Below, in pieces: positions 47,169 to 58,870 of a DNA stretch of 64,000 bases (position 1 is its first letter; each line of letters starts with the position of its first letter). The notes under the pieces are model-generated. The model did no database searches, was not told the origin of the DNA, and was given only the letters and a program-made list of their open reading frames with translations. This stretch comes from Marsupella aquatica (taxonomy: Eukaryota; Marchantiophyta): assembly GCA_973895155.1 (NCBI GenBank), contig OZ316891.1, positions 6,448,001 to 6,512,000 of the forward strand, written 5' to 3'. Both the position numbers and the translations under genes were made by a program.

Positions 47169-50100
47169 GTGTCAAATCCAGGTAGTGATGACTGGATTCT
47201 AGATAGTGCATGTACTTTTCATATTTGCTCTAGGAGAGATTTTTTCAGTTCTTACACGGTTTCCAACGGGTCAGTGTTGATGGGAAATGGAATCCCATGT
47301 CAAGTTGTTGGACTTGGATCTGTAAGATTTCAGATGTTTGATGGTGCTGTGAGAATGTTGAGGAATGTGAGACATATTCTCAGCATGATGAAAAATCTCA
47401 TTTTACTTGGAGTTTTATAAGCAAATGGCCATCAGTGGAGTTCTGCTAATGGTGTCCTTCAGGTTTCAACTGGTACTAAAGTTGTATTGAAGGGAAAGAG
47501 ACATAGCAATCTATACGTTTTGGAGGGCAATGTAGTTTGTGATGAAGCCAATGTAACCTTATCTCATGAGGAGACGGCCCGGCTGTGGCACTTCCGTTTG
47601 GGCCACATGAGTGAAAAAGGTTTGGTTATTCTTCAGAAGAAAGGATTACTTTCTAATTTGCAATCTTGTAAGTTGGAATTTTGTGAGCACTGTGTGCTAG
47701 GAAAGCAGCACAGGAAACCCTTCGGAGTTGGAACTCACACCAACAAGGAGGTACTTGAGTATGTACATAGTGATGTGTGGGGTCCAGTCCCTACTCCCTC
47801 ACATTCTGGACGGTTATACTATGTCACGTTCATAGACGATTACTCAAGGTATGTGTGGATATACTTTTTACACAATAAGTCTGATGTTTTTGCCACTTTT
47901 AAGGAGTGGAAAGCCCAAGTTAAGAATCAGACTGGTAATAAGGTGAGATATCTTTGATCGGATAATGGCGGTGAATACAATTCCAGGGAATTTGGAACGT
48001 ATTGTAAGGAGCAGGGGATTACCCGCGCGCCATCTCACAACAAGTTATACTCCTCAGCAAAATGGTGTTTCTGAGAGACTCAACCGAACACTATTGGACC
48101 GCTCGAGGAGTATGTTGAGTCAATCATGCTTACCACATGAATTTTGGGCTGAAGCTCTCAACACTACAGCTTATTTGGTAAATTTTTCTCCATCCAGTTC
48201 TATTGGATTCAAGACGCCATTTGAAATGAGGTACGGGCGTCCAGCAGATTACTCACATCTGAGGATTTTTGGATGTGATGCTTATGTGCTTACACCTTCC
48301 CAGCTTCGATCCAAGCTGGAGTCCAAGTCGAAGAAGTGCATTTTCCTTGGCTATCAGAAAGGTGTGAAGGGTTATAGGTTATAGGATCCAGTAACCTGTA
48401 AGTTAATTGTCAGTAGAGATGTGTCCTTTAATGAATCCAGATCATCAAAGGAGGGGGAGAGTTCTCAGGACTCCCATACTGACAAGGGGAAATCTCCCAT
48501 CCCGGACCGGGTTGAGGGGAAGATTAGTCATGATGCTATTCATGACAGGAGAGATGGAGAAGCTCCGGGCTTGGAGCTGGTTCCTGTGATGGAACAAGAG
48601 GAGCAGATTGTTGCTAGGGTACCTCAAATTCAACCAGCAGCAGTAGATCAGCCTGAGTCATCTACTAGAGGAACTTCCAGTCGTTCTACTAGAGCTCCTA
48701 CCAGGTATGGTCAATGGGCAGACTCATCTAAGCTAGATGATATTGACATTGCATCTGATGATGATGACATGGCTTTGATCTTGGAAGAAGGAGAGTCTTC
48801 TTCGTATAGTGAGGCTTGTGCTTCAGAGCAGAAGCATGAGTGGAATGCAGCAATGCAGAGGGAGTTGCAATCTTTGAGTGACAACAAGACATGGGAGCTG
48901 GTGGAGCTTCCAAGAGGTCAGCAAGTGGTGGACAGCAAGTGGATTTACAAGTTGAAGGACAGTCCTTCAGAGGGTGGAGATAAGATCTACAAGACAAGGC
49001 TTGTTGCCAAGGGGTTCACTCAGGAGAAAAGAGTGGACTACAATGAGGTCTTTTCACCGGTGGCTAAGTATTCCACAATTCGGATCTTGTGTCAGCTTGT
49101 TGTGTTTTTTAATCTGGTGATGGATCAGATGGATATTATTACTGCTTTTCTCTATGGCAACTTGGAAGAGATGATCTTCATGAGACAGCCATTAGGCTTT
49201 ATGAAAAAGGGCCAAGAGAACTTAGTTTGCAGATTGCTCAAGTCCTTGTATGGATTGAAGCAGTCTACCAGACAGTGGAACAAGCGATTTGATGATTTCA
49301 TGCTTGCTCAAGGTTTTACAAGGATGGTGTATGATCCTTGTGTGTATACGAAATCAGTCAAGAATGATGTATTTGGTTTCATCATTCTGGTGATCTATGT
49401 GGATGACATGTTGATTGTGGCTAAAGATCAATCTGAGGTTGACAGTCTCAAGGCGAAATTGAGTGCTGAATTCAGGATGAAGGATCTTGGTAAGGCCAAG
49501 AGGATCTTAGGGATGGAGATTTTTTGGAACTCTGATACTTGACAGTTGTGCTTGAGTCAAGGCCAGTATGCGAGGAAAGTACTTGCACGATTCAACATGG
49601 AAAATTGTAAGCCAGTTCCGAGTATTCCTTTAGCTTCACATTTCAAGTTATCATCGGCTTTCTCTCCTACGGATGCTATGAAGAAAGGTCTGATGGCTAA
49701 GATTCCTTATGAGAAGGCAGTAGGTAGTCTGATGTATTTGATGACTTGTACTAGGCCTGACTTGGCCCTAGCGATGGGCAAGGTTAGCAGATTCATGTCA
49801 AATCCAGGGAAGGTACATTGGGAAGCTGTGAAATGGATTCTCAGGTATCTCAAGGGTACCCAGGACTATGGATTACTATTTTATAACAGATCAGATAGAA
49901 CGTTGGTTGGCTATGTAGATTCTGACTATGGAAGCTGTCTGGATACAAGGAGGTCTACAACTGGGTTTGTATTTACTCTTGGAGGAGGATGCATCAGTTG
50001 GAAATCTACCTTGCAGAAGTGTATATCTCAGTCTACTACAGAAGCAGAGTATGTTGCAGCAGCAGAAGCAGCAAAGGAAGCAATTTGGTTGGACAAGTTA

Positions 50101-50367
50101 ATTGCGGAGATGGGTTTAGAGCATGGCAAAATGACTCTAAACTGTGATAGTCAGAGTGCTCTTCACTTGGCTGCTAACCAGGTGATGGATAGCAGGGTGA
50201 AGCACATTGATGTCAGGTACCATTTTATCAGGCAAGCAATGTCTGATAAAACTTTTGAGCTAGTCAAGATTGATGGAAAACTCAATCCCGCTGATGCCTT
50301 TACCAAGGTGATTCCTTTGGAGAGTTTCTCAAGACACCGTGCTACTTTGCAGGTTTTGCAGTTGTAG
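47169..50367 (+). pseudogene. Copia-2 pol: protease, integrase, reverse transcriptase, RNase H
   Basis: Continues the gag frame. The protease motif is WILDSACTFHIC (47190). GAG-pre-integrase: LWHFRLGHMSEKGL and CEHCVLGKQHRKPF. Integrase: HSDVWGP, YYVTFIDDYSRYVW, SDNGGEY, QQNGVSERLNRTLLD. Reverse transcriptase: WELVELP, KWIYKLKD, RLVAKGFTQEKRVDYNEVFS, YVDDMLIVA. RNase H: GYVDSDYGSC, STTEAEYVAAAEAAKEAIWL, HIDVRYHFIR. Stops are at 47418-47420, 47955-47957 (just before SDNGG), 48382-48384 and 49540-49542, with a frameshift near 48030. Domain order (integrase before reverse transcriptase) is diagnostic of copia. It cannot make a full polyprotein as it stands. Confidence 0.94.
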
Positions 50368-50561
50368 TGCAAGTAGAGTTATTTAGCAATGTGTGACTAT
50401 TTGTATATGGATTACTCATTCCTGTTTGGCTACGGCTTAGTTCTAGTTAACCCTTAGTTAACCCTTGTGGTTTTTAGGGGGAGACCTGGTTTGGTGATTG
50501 TCTAGAACTTCCCGCTGAGGATTCCATATGGTAGCATTTAGTCTAGTCCCCAAGACAAGAG

Positions 50562-50574
50562 TCAAGGGGGAGTT
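50562..50574 (+). promoter_or_regulatory. Polypurine tract of Copia-2
   Basis: CAAGGGGGAG lies immediately before the 3' LTR, the usual plus-strand priming site of LTR retrotransposons. Confidence 0.8.
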
Positions 50575-50919
50575 TGTTAGATATTGCTCTAGCCTTGTGA
50601 CTCATGAGCTAACCACAGTTAGTCTAACTCAGGTTAGGACTAAGCTAATGTTAGCGGTTGTGCTGTTGTGCATATAGCCAGGGCTGATGCCAGACCCTGG
50701 GTGGAACTTAGGCTCATTGTTACGGAGCTAGTTGAGAGATAGGGAGAGCTTGTGCTATGGATGCTTGGTATGGCCGGTCGGCCTAGAGTGCAGTCAAGCT
50801 CTTGTGTGTTCCCGTGGACGTAGCCTCATGTGGAGGTGAACCACGTATCTCTCTGTGTTGACTATTGTGCGTTGGATGGTTCATGGGCTTGCCGTTACGA
50901 ATGTCGTCTAAGCTCAACA
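50575..50919 (+). repeat. 3' LTR of Copia-2
   Basis: 345 bp, same length and ends as the 5' LTR. About 11 substitutions separate the two and no indel was seen. Confidence 0.96.
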
Positions 50920-50959
50920 ACGATGAAGTTCAGTTACGCTGCAGAAATGTTGAGGTACG

Positions 50960-52615
50960 AAACTGCTCGGATTGTGTACATTGAGCTTGGCTTGTGTGCC
51001 TTTGAGAAATGGCTTGTGTTCCCAAAGTGTAATCTTCGATTTAGATTTATGTGTGAGGTCCTTAGGGCTGTCCTGCAAGTGCCATCGTCTTAAAAAAATG
51101 GGGCCCTTATGACTCCTAAATTGTTGGCAAAAAGGTCATCTCTGCTACTTAAAGATGTGTGCCCTACCCACTCACCCGCCTGTCCTTCTTTGTCGCTTTC
51201 TTTCCTTCCTTCTAGGGCAATATATTGTCTTATTCATATATCAAAAGTTGGGACTCTGAAGGGCAGGAAACTTTCTGGCCCTTGCCCTTCAAACTCCTTG
51301 TTTTCTGCCGTGAGGACTGCATGGTGAGGGGGAAAGCTTGGCTCACTCATAGGCTCATAGCCCGAGAGACATTAAGTAAAGGGCCGAGTTTTTAGGACCG
51401 TCTACATGCAAGACGGCCCTTGGGGCTCTCTTGTATGTGTGAGGTCCTTAGTTTTCCTGCCCTCCACTCCACAGATGGCACTAACTGAGAATTTTGTGGA
51501 AGAACCTACTATTCAGGCAGGTCTTATGGCATGCAAAGGTGGAGAACCAGGGGCAGGGGCTGCAAACTTTGCAGCCTTGAGGTCCTGTCCTGAGGTCCTG
51601 TCCTTTAGAATCAACATAAGACAGGCAAAGCAGACAACACAGTGAGTCAGGAAACGACCAAAAATCAAGAAGAAAAAAAGTGTGGGCCTCGTACTGAGCA
51701 TGACAAGAGGATATAAATCCTACAATTCAGGGAAAGGTACGGCCCGCTTGTTTTAGGACCACGGCCCGAGTTCACATTAGCAATTTTAATAATGATCAAT
51801 TTAAGGTGGAAATTTAAAGGGATAGAAACAACTCTCAGGTTCTAATTTTGAGCTTGACAACTATAGTAATCAAAAGTGCTAGCAGGTCACCCAAGGGACG
51901 TCATCAATTGTTGCCAAAGATAGATACACAAGTAAATTCCCTCTTCTCCTGCCCCTGACGCCATGCAATACAATGGATGGGTTCGTAATGCCTATTAATC
52001 TTAATTCATTTTTAATGTTGAAGGCACCAGAACGCTTGGGCACCTGGTTCATAATACCTTTAAATAATATGAAATAAATGATAAATTACAGTCATCCGAA
52101 TTGGTTAGTGGGTTTAGTGTAAAGTGTGGACAGTGAGTAATTTTAGGAATTCATAACTCTGTCAATTCTTCATGAATAGAAATATTAGACTAGTGGGAAA
52201 GATCTTTCCAATCCACATCTAATGATCCCAAGAAGAGCCAATTCTGCTGGACAGAAAGGGAGAATGATGTTGAAGGTCAAACTTTGCTATTGAAAACTCT
52301 TTGGAAATGAGAAGTTGTCAATGAGTGAAGGTGTTAAACCAAGGTGTCATGGTCCATGGGGGTTGTATGGTTGATGGTCTCGGTCCATGTGAACAACACT
52401 TTTGCTTTGGGCAGATGTGTGAATGCCCTGTGCAGGTTTTCAACTACGAAGCACTCCAAAAATCAGAAAACTTTAAGTCCAGCTCCAGGCACAGTAAAGG
52501 CCACACTGTAAAACCCTTCCAAAGCAATGTTTCAGGAAAAGCACCAAGGCAAGCCTAGTACCCTTGGGCTTTATCCATAAAAATGCCCTTGTGAGAGGGC
52601 TTCACTATACACAAG
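50960..52615. other. Last intron of the right-arm NB-ARC copy
   Basis: Mirror of 25975-27621, including the ~0.94-kb intron insert (about 51640-52580). Small ORFs here mirror those in the left intron and have no recognisable domain. Confidence 0.6.
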
Positions 52616-53882
52616 CTTCTCAGTGTGGTGTGTGAGAAGGAACTCAAGTTATTTGGAGGTCTATGTCCCCTCTACTTCCATATTAAGATGTCATATGCAG
52701 TTCCACAGGTCAATTGACACACCGACCTGTGCACACAGGTGGGATAGGATATTTCTTGAAGCTATGTTGGGGGATTACACAAGGGCCTTATTGGGTGCAG
52801 ATGGGGAAGTTGAGAGGGCCCAGCAATCTAACCTCCCAATATACTTAAGACGGAGAGCTGAGAATTGCGGGCAGCAGTCTAACCTCTATCTATACTTGAC
52901 ATGGAGAGGAATTGTACGGAGGCTATGCAGAGATTTATCAGGGGCGCTTGATGACTTGGATGCAGTTTATCAACTGAGGCAAGGCCTTGGGCAAGAAAAC
53001 AATTCTGATTTTGCTATCCTCCAGCATAGAGGCTACATCAAATATTTAATGAAGGATGAAGTTGGAGCTAGGGCAGATGCAGAAGCTGCCCAACAGCTAC
53101 AACGTAAAACTACTCGTCATGTTATTGGTATTGAAACTGTTAGAGATTATGAGTGTATTTTTGGGCCTTGGGATGTACTGGTAAACTATTTGGGTTACTT
53201 TTCCTCCTCTAAGTCAAGTCTCTTTTAGATTTATGTCCAGTCACATTAGCATGGTTGACGCTACTGCTGTCCTTAGTTTATGCTCTAGCAGAACTAGGAA
53301 TGGCTTGTGGGCCATGTTTGCACCCTCAATATCTTTGAGGGGAGTCTTTGACAGCCTAAAAGTACAGGTGACCACCACTCTTAGAAAATTTGGCAGCCTC
53401 TACATTGGGTGGTCAGCCTACCTAAATTTCCCAATTCAGGGTACCGGTGGGAAACAAGAGTGACGGAGAATACTCATCTCCATTATCATTGTTTTTTAGG
53501 TTTTAAGCAAAAATGGGCAGCACTGGGGGAGTTCTAATTGGTCCACGGGTCTGAACCCTCAAAACTTGATGTACCCCAACTACTTGGTTAAATTTTTGGG
53601 TCTGCATTAAAGAACAATAGGCCCATATTAAATGGGTCATATTCCATGAAGTTGTCAAAGAAAAGGGTTGTTGTGTCATGTACATGAATTGGACATGTGT
53701 CATGTGTCATGTTCTAATTGGTAGCCTGTCACTGTGTAATTGGTACACGTGTATATCCCAAAGAATAGTTAATTTAACTTTTCCCAAGAGAATAGCTAAA
53801 AGCATGCATGGATGTAGGGTTTGGGCCTTTATATTTAGTGGCAAACCAATTTCATGGAGCCTCAATTGTTGCTGCTGTTACT

Positions 53883-54179
53883 CTCGGGGGTCTCACTATA
53901 TGGGGACCTCCCCATCGCCTGCGACGTTTTTAGGGCTCGGACCCCCTAAAATGTAAGAAAAAAAAATTATTTTTTAACCCCTATAAAGTTGGAATATTCT
54001 TGGAATATTCTAAAAATTGGATTAAAAAGGCTCTAATGTTCTTATAAGTCTCAAAATTGAATTTGAAAGACCCTATTGTTCTTCTACAAAAATTCTTAAG
54101 TCTTCCCTTAGAACCAATAAAATGACCCTATCCTTCGTCGCACGTGATATGCCATTTTTGTGGAAGTGAAACCCCCGAG
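53883..54179. mobile_element. MITE of the CTCGGGG family, copy 2 (297 bp)
   Basis: Starts CTCGGGGGTCTCACTA and ends GTGAAACCCCCGAG. The 8-bp target CTGTTACT is perfectly duplicated at 53875-53882 and 54180-54187, and the left arm shows the empty site near 24710. The first and last ~100 bp follow the ends of the 12.4-kb transposon, in the same orientation. There is no ORF. Confidence 0.93.
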
Positions 54180-54223
54180 CTGTTACTGGAGGAGGGCTAG
54201 CTATAGAAGGGCTATGGAAGGGC

Positions 54224-56780
54224 TGTCACGCGATTGACATGGGTCTTAACGCCAAAAACGTCACTATGGGTGCCAAAACCATCTCTTTATACCTGAGGAT
54301 CACGAAGGGATGTTGTGAAGGCCGGTGAACACCAATTTACGCCCTTAACACCAGACTATCATAGCAAGACTCTATCACACATCACCCAAGCTCAATCCCA
54401 AGGAACCAAGGTTGGGGATCAGATCCGTGCTCATGATAGTTCTGGTGATAAGGGGTCTTCATATCGGGCCCGTACACACAGGGCCTAGCGCTACGGTGCG
54501 CATAGGTCTATACGTATGCTTACTATCATAGGTATGTTTCTATTCCGCCGCCGGAATGTACCCATAAACCAGTGACTCCTTACTGATTCCCGGCTTAGGG
54601 ACTTCTAAGCCATTGCCCCACCACTCTGCCATTCCACTCTCAGCAATCAGAGCTATGACAGTCCTCACCCAGCCCACTTCAATGCACCATGTACACCTCT
54701 TAGTGGCGCTGCTAGTCCCATCATACACTCAGATTGCCTCACACACACACACATCCATGAGAGAAACGAGGCCTGAGAGGAAAACTCAATTAGATTCAAC
54801 GATGTGCACAATAGTCCACTGAGAACACTCGATCCGAACAATAGGCCCGAAGGCTGTCTACTCCAGATTACGACGTGCTTGCCCCGCAAGCCCCGTGCTT
54901 GCCATGCAAGCTCAATCCTGAACCTGAGCCCGGCTCACTCCAGATTGTGACGGCAGATTGGACTCAAACCAATCCCGTACTTGCCTTGCAAACTCAATCC
55001 TGAACTCAACCTCCTTCACTGCACTTCATTCTTGGGGGCACATATAGATCTCACACCTCCAATTCAGAATGTCAAGTTACGCATGCACAGTTGACTCGAC
55101 TTCAAAGCTGGTACCAAGCCTAACGACAATCTATCCCAGACTGCAATGAGGCCCGGCCTCACGCTTGCCCTGCAAGCTCAGCTCTGGCCATAAATCCCTT
55201 AGTGCTCTCCACCAGACAAAGGCCGGGACTCCCCATGGATCACATAGCCTTGCCAGACTGAACTGTAAATGCTCCTCCTGCTGCCCCTCAATCAGTGTCT
55301 CAGCCTCCCTAATGTGCTCACCACAAATCAAATTGACATCCTCCCCACAGTTTACAATCACCAATACATCACCTATCACCAAGGCTCTGTATCGGGGGAA
55401 AAGAACCCAATTGTGCTGCCCACTAGAAAGAGCCACAATCCAGCTCGCAAACCTAGCAACCCGTTGCTGTGAAGCTTGGCTGATTACTCCCTGAGTAATA
55501 GCACAACCAAGCTCTCCCCAACACGCAGCGTCCAAGTCCAGCCTTGCTTGCACAGAGCTCCTCCCTACTGCTCAGTCTAAGTGAGATCACACAACTGAAG
55601 TCCCCCCCTGCCTCTACCGGGGGCTGCTCTATATACTCTCATACTGAGCCCAAATAGGTGGATACTACGCTGCTGGAGCCCCATCCCAGCCCTAATAGAG
55701 CCGCCACTATCTCTAACTACTGAACCCTAACTCACAACTTTATTTCTATCTCGAATTGGCTATGTACTTCGGATTCGGCCCTCCTCCATGGTTTTTGCGA
55801 GCTTGCGCCTCCTCTCCCGATTTCTCTATTCAACCATTTGCTGCGTGGATAGCAGCGTTGGAAGCGGCTTGAGCTCCTCTTTCCAATGAGGTCAATTATA
55901 GTCGATTTGGTCAAATACACAGAGAGTTATGCCCCCGCAACCGAGAGGGGGTACTCACTGCTGCGCTAACCCGAGTTACATAGCTAACCCGAGTTCGGCT
56001 AACCTAGCTATCCTATCTAACCCGAGTAGAGCTAACCCGTGGTCTCGGGTTAGGCCGCTACCCGCTATCCGCTATCCGCTAACCTAGCCTAAGCTGAGCC
56101 CGAACCCGAGTTTACCTGAGCTAAGCTGAGGCCGCGCTGACCTGAGCTAAGCTGAAGCCGTGCTGACCTGAGATAAGCTGAAGCCGTGCTTACCTGAGCT
56201 AAGCTGAAGCCGTGTTGACCTGAGCTAAGCTGAAGCCGTGCTTACCTGAGCTAAGCTGAAGCCGTGCTTACCTGAGCTAAGCTGAAGCCGTGCTGACCTG
56301 AGCTAAGCTGAAGCCGTGCTGACCTGAGCTAAGCTGAAGCCGTGCTTACCTGAGCTAAGCTGAAGCCGTGCTTACCTCAGCTAAGCTGAAGCCGTGCTCA
56401 CATAAGCTAAGCCGTGGTCGAGCTTGGGTTAACCCGAAACTGAAGCCGAATCCGCTAATTCCGGCCACAAGTTAACCCGTCACACTAATCAAGCCGTATC
56501 TTTCTTAATACACCTCCGTTTCTCGAGTGTTTTATATTGATTTTACTCGCCTTGACCAGATCTTTCCAATGCTCTTTACAGATCCAGATTTGGTGACATA
56601 TTGAAAGAGATATGATCATCGACCACCCGCGACATAGCTTTTATTTCCCTACTCTTAACGCCATGATTGCCCTTATTCTTGCCATCTTGCTAATTGTTAT
56701 GCAATATCAATAGCTACTCCTTGCATACAGCAACCTACTTAATCAGATTACAAAATAAGGACCATGTCGTTGGCGTCACA
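54224..56780. mobile_element. Solo-LTR-like insertion (2557 bp, TG...CA, 5-bp TSD)
   Basis: Starts TGTCACGCGATTGACATGG and ends CCATGTCGTTGGCGTCACA. It is flanked by perfect AGGGC duplications (54219-54223 and 56781-56785), with the empty site in the left arm near 24680. TG/CA ends and a 5-bp duplication fit a solo LTR of a large Gypsy- or copia-type element. The ends are also inverted repeats of each other over ~19 bp, so a TIR element is not excluded. A 140-codon ORF (55553-55131, minus) shows no recognisable domain, and a 26-bp tandem array lies at 56114-56399. Confidence 0.72.
56114..56399. repeat. 11 tandem copies of a 26-bp unit
   Basis: Unit ACCTGAGCTAAGCT followed by GAAGCCGTGCTG or a CTT variant. 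There are eleven consecutive copies with 0-3 differences each, then a broken copy at 56400-56420. It is preceded by related short words (CTAACCCGAG, CCGCTATCCGCTA). Confidence 0.95.
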
Positions 56781-56785
56781 AGGGC

Positions 56786-58870
56786 GTAACCTAAGGAGGC
56801 TATTGGGGCTTTGATAGGAATAGAGGGTTAAGTTAGGTTAGGCTAGGGTTTTTGCTATTCAAGTTTGGGGTTCAAGCCAGGGAATTAAGGGGCAGCCAAC
56901 CTGCCACCCAATTGCAATGTTCAGTTTGAACACTTTTGAGTTTCATGCAGAGGTCAAAAGGAAGAGGTTGATGCCATAACAAGATGTGGAAGGACAATGT
57001 TGGCTAGGAGAACTGCCGTTGGACCTTGGAGTGCAATGTAGACTGAGGTCTTTGAGTAGACTCATTGTTTGTTTGTCATAGACATCTATTGCTATCCATT
57101 TTGCTAGCATTTGTTTACATGCCCATATTGTCTAACCCAAGGAAATGATTGTGTCTAACTGGTTGCATGAGAAGAGAAGGAAGACAATAAACCTAAGAAA
57201 GGAAGCTTGGTGAAGGAAAAGTGCAAAGTTTGAGTTTTCATGTCCGAGAGGTTTGTGTGTCTTGTAATGCCTTGTGTTTTTCAATGTTGTTTATAATTGC
57301 AAATACGAGTATTGCTAGTTGGTAACAGGAAAGTGGGTGGTAATTTGTTTGGATTTTTTTTTGGATTTTTTTTTTGAAATTTTTTTTTTGGTGAATTTTT
57401 TTTTTTTTGGGTTAGTTATCATCATATTGCTAGCGCCCGGAGCTAACAATAGCAGCGCTTGGCGCTTGCAAAAAAAATCATGATTTTAATTATTTTAAAT
57501 AATAATAATTTAAATGGTACATTTTTAGATCATCTTTTTTACAGGAGACTTTTTGCTAGTACCAGTACACCTGTTTGTTGTGGTGATGCCCAGGTGAATT
57601 AGCCATCATAGTAGTATCAAAACCAAAATATACTATATATACAATGTTCCCATTAGGACTCTCACTTGGAACATTCACTTGAGACAAGATAACATTTCAC
57701 TGAGTGTCGTAAAATCATGTTCATACCTTACTGGTGTTGTTGCTGTTGGTTAATAATTATGGACCTTTATTGAATTGGATCAACAAAATTGTGAAGACCC
57801 ATCCTTGGATTGCTATCACAAAATATATACAAGGATAATACCCAATCCCGCTGCCTATCATTTTGCACCTAGCTGCTCACCATATTGCACCTAGCCACCC
57901 CAAGGGCAAGGCAACCCATGGTTAATGCTTTATTTATAAACGCCACACCATAGTTGGTTAGGATTTGTGCCTATCCACCCCCCACCCCCAACTAAAATGC
58001 TGCAGGATGAAGGGAGATTGGTGGGTTAAGTTGTGCGCGCAGTAAGTTGAGGTTTCAGAGGTGAGGTTTTTACTACACACGGAGCTCAGGGGGGCATTAT
58101 ATGAAGGGTCCTACATGGTGTGCAATGTGTTTAGGTCCAAACCCATAAATTATAAGCAATTTTATTTTTTCCTGACCTTACTTACTTTAAAGCAGCCATT
58201 TTTTTATTATGTTTACCCCTTAAAACTTTAAGTAAAGTTTTGTTTTGAATTAAACAATGCATATAAAGAAATGATAAGTATCTTGTAGGTTAGAGCCCAA
58301 ATTTTTTGCAATCATTCAATTTGCTCCGTCTTTTCGCTTAATGCAATTTACTTTGCCTTTCCACTTGATACTACATCCTACATCTCTTGTACAGTCCATA
58401 GACTATGAAACTAAATAATTATATATATTATTCTATGGGTGTTCAATTAATTATCAATCAACTTACAAGTCTATTTTGCTCTCTAAACTCTCAAATATTG
58501 TAGCATGGTGGGTACCATGCACTACAAATAGGAAACCAAACACTATCGATTGTCTATTCAAGGTGTCGATTCTTTACCTTGCTTCACAACCCGTTGCATG
58601 ACTACATTATATCCACAGACTGGAGCAGAATTGAGCCAATGGCAATTTACAACTCATTTGTTTGAGCTCATGGCCTCAAATAAGAAGCAGAGGTGACCTT
58701 CACGATAGGTCACTTGAATGCAAAAGAAAGGTCCCCTTGACGCAAGTGGGGCATTGAACACACTGGGCTTAGCATAGGATTTTCATGGTTAATTCTATGA
58801 TAATGATAAAGTAAAAAAATACAAACTATATCCTAGACATTTTTCAAACCAACTAGCAATACTCGTATTT
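56786..58870. repeat. Rearranged end of the right arm (Z inverted, then X and Y direct)
   Basis: 56786-57322 is the inverted copy of 24150-24690. It is followed by 57316-57747, a direct copy of 19640-20113, then 57748-57892 unmatched, then 57893-58870, a direct copy of 23171-24157. A 23-bp inverted pair (AAATACGAGTATTGCTAGTT at 57300 and its reverse complement ending at 58870) brackets the switched block. No genes were seen. Confidence 0.75.

Larger units (their letters stand above)
44309..50919 (+). mobile_element. Copia-2, near-complete Ty1/copia element inside an NB-ARC exon
   Basis: The two LTRs are each 345 bp (44309-44653, 50575-50919). The flanks are GCGAT (44304-44308) and ACGAT (50920-50924), a 5-bp target duplication with one mismatch. 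Manual alignment finds about 11 differences between the LTRs (about 3%). Primer site and polypurine tract are present. Gag and pol lie in one long frame broken by seven in-frame stops and a 4-nt GCGC-type insertion near 48030. It is absent from the left-arm copy, so it postdates the palindrome. Confidence 0.96.
40502..53228 (+). pseudogene. Mirror copy of the NB-ARC gene, broken by a frameshift and Copia-2
   Basis: Plus-strand counterpart of 25362-31476. Exon 1 40502-41581 is intact and nearly identical (P-loop, LDDVW). Exon 2 41796-42664 has lost one T near 42412 (ACGCTGTGAC versus ACGCTTGTGAC), shifting the frame right after DAEATL. Exon 3 starts 43068 and is cut at 44308 by Copia-2, resuming at 50925 with KFSYAAEMLRYETA. 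Exon 4 is about 52616-53228, with TPR-like repeats still open. Substitutions are more frequent in exons 3-4 than in exon 1. Two independent lesions make a full-length product very unlikely; a truncated CC-NB-ARC product from exons 1-2 remains possible. Confidence 0.9.
32987..57322 (-). repeat. Right arm of the large palindrome, interrupted by insertions
   Basis: Inverted copy of 24150-32783. Insertions absent from the left arm are 33973-40220, Copia-2 (44309-50919), a MITE (53883-54179) and a solo-LTR-like element (54224-56780). Together they total about 15.7 kb, leaving about 8.6 kb of arm. Identity to the left arm is high in exons and flank, with scattered substitutions. Confidence 0.9.

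Noticed and set aside
55131-55553. 140-codon minus-strand ORF in the solo-LTR-like element
   Set aside because: No recognisable domain or motif, no support for expression, and composition follows the surrounding element.
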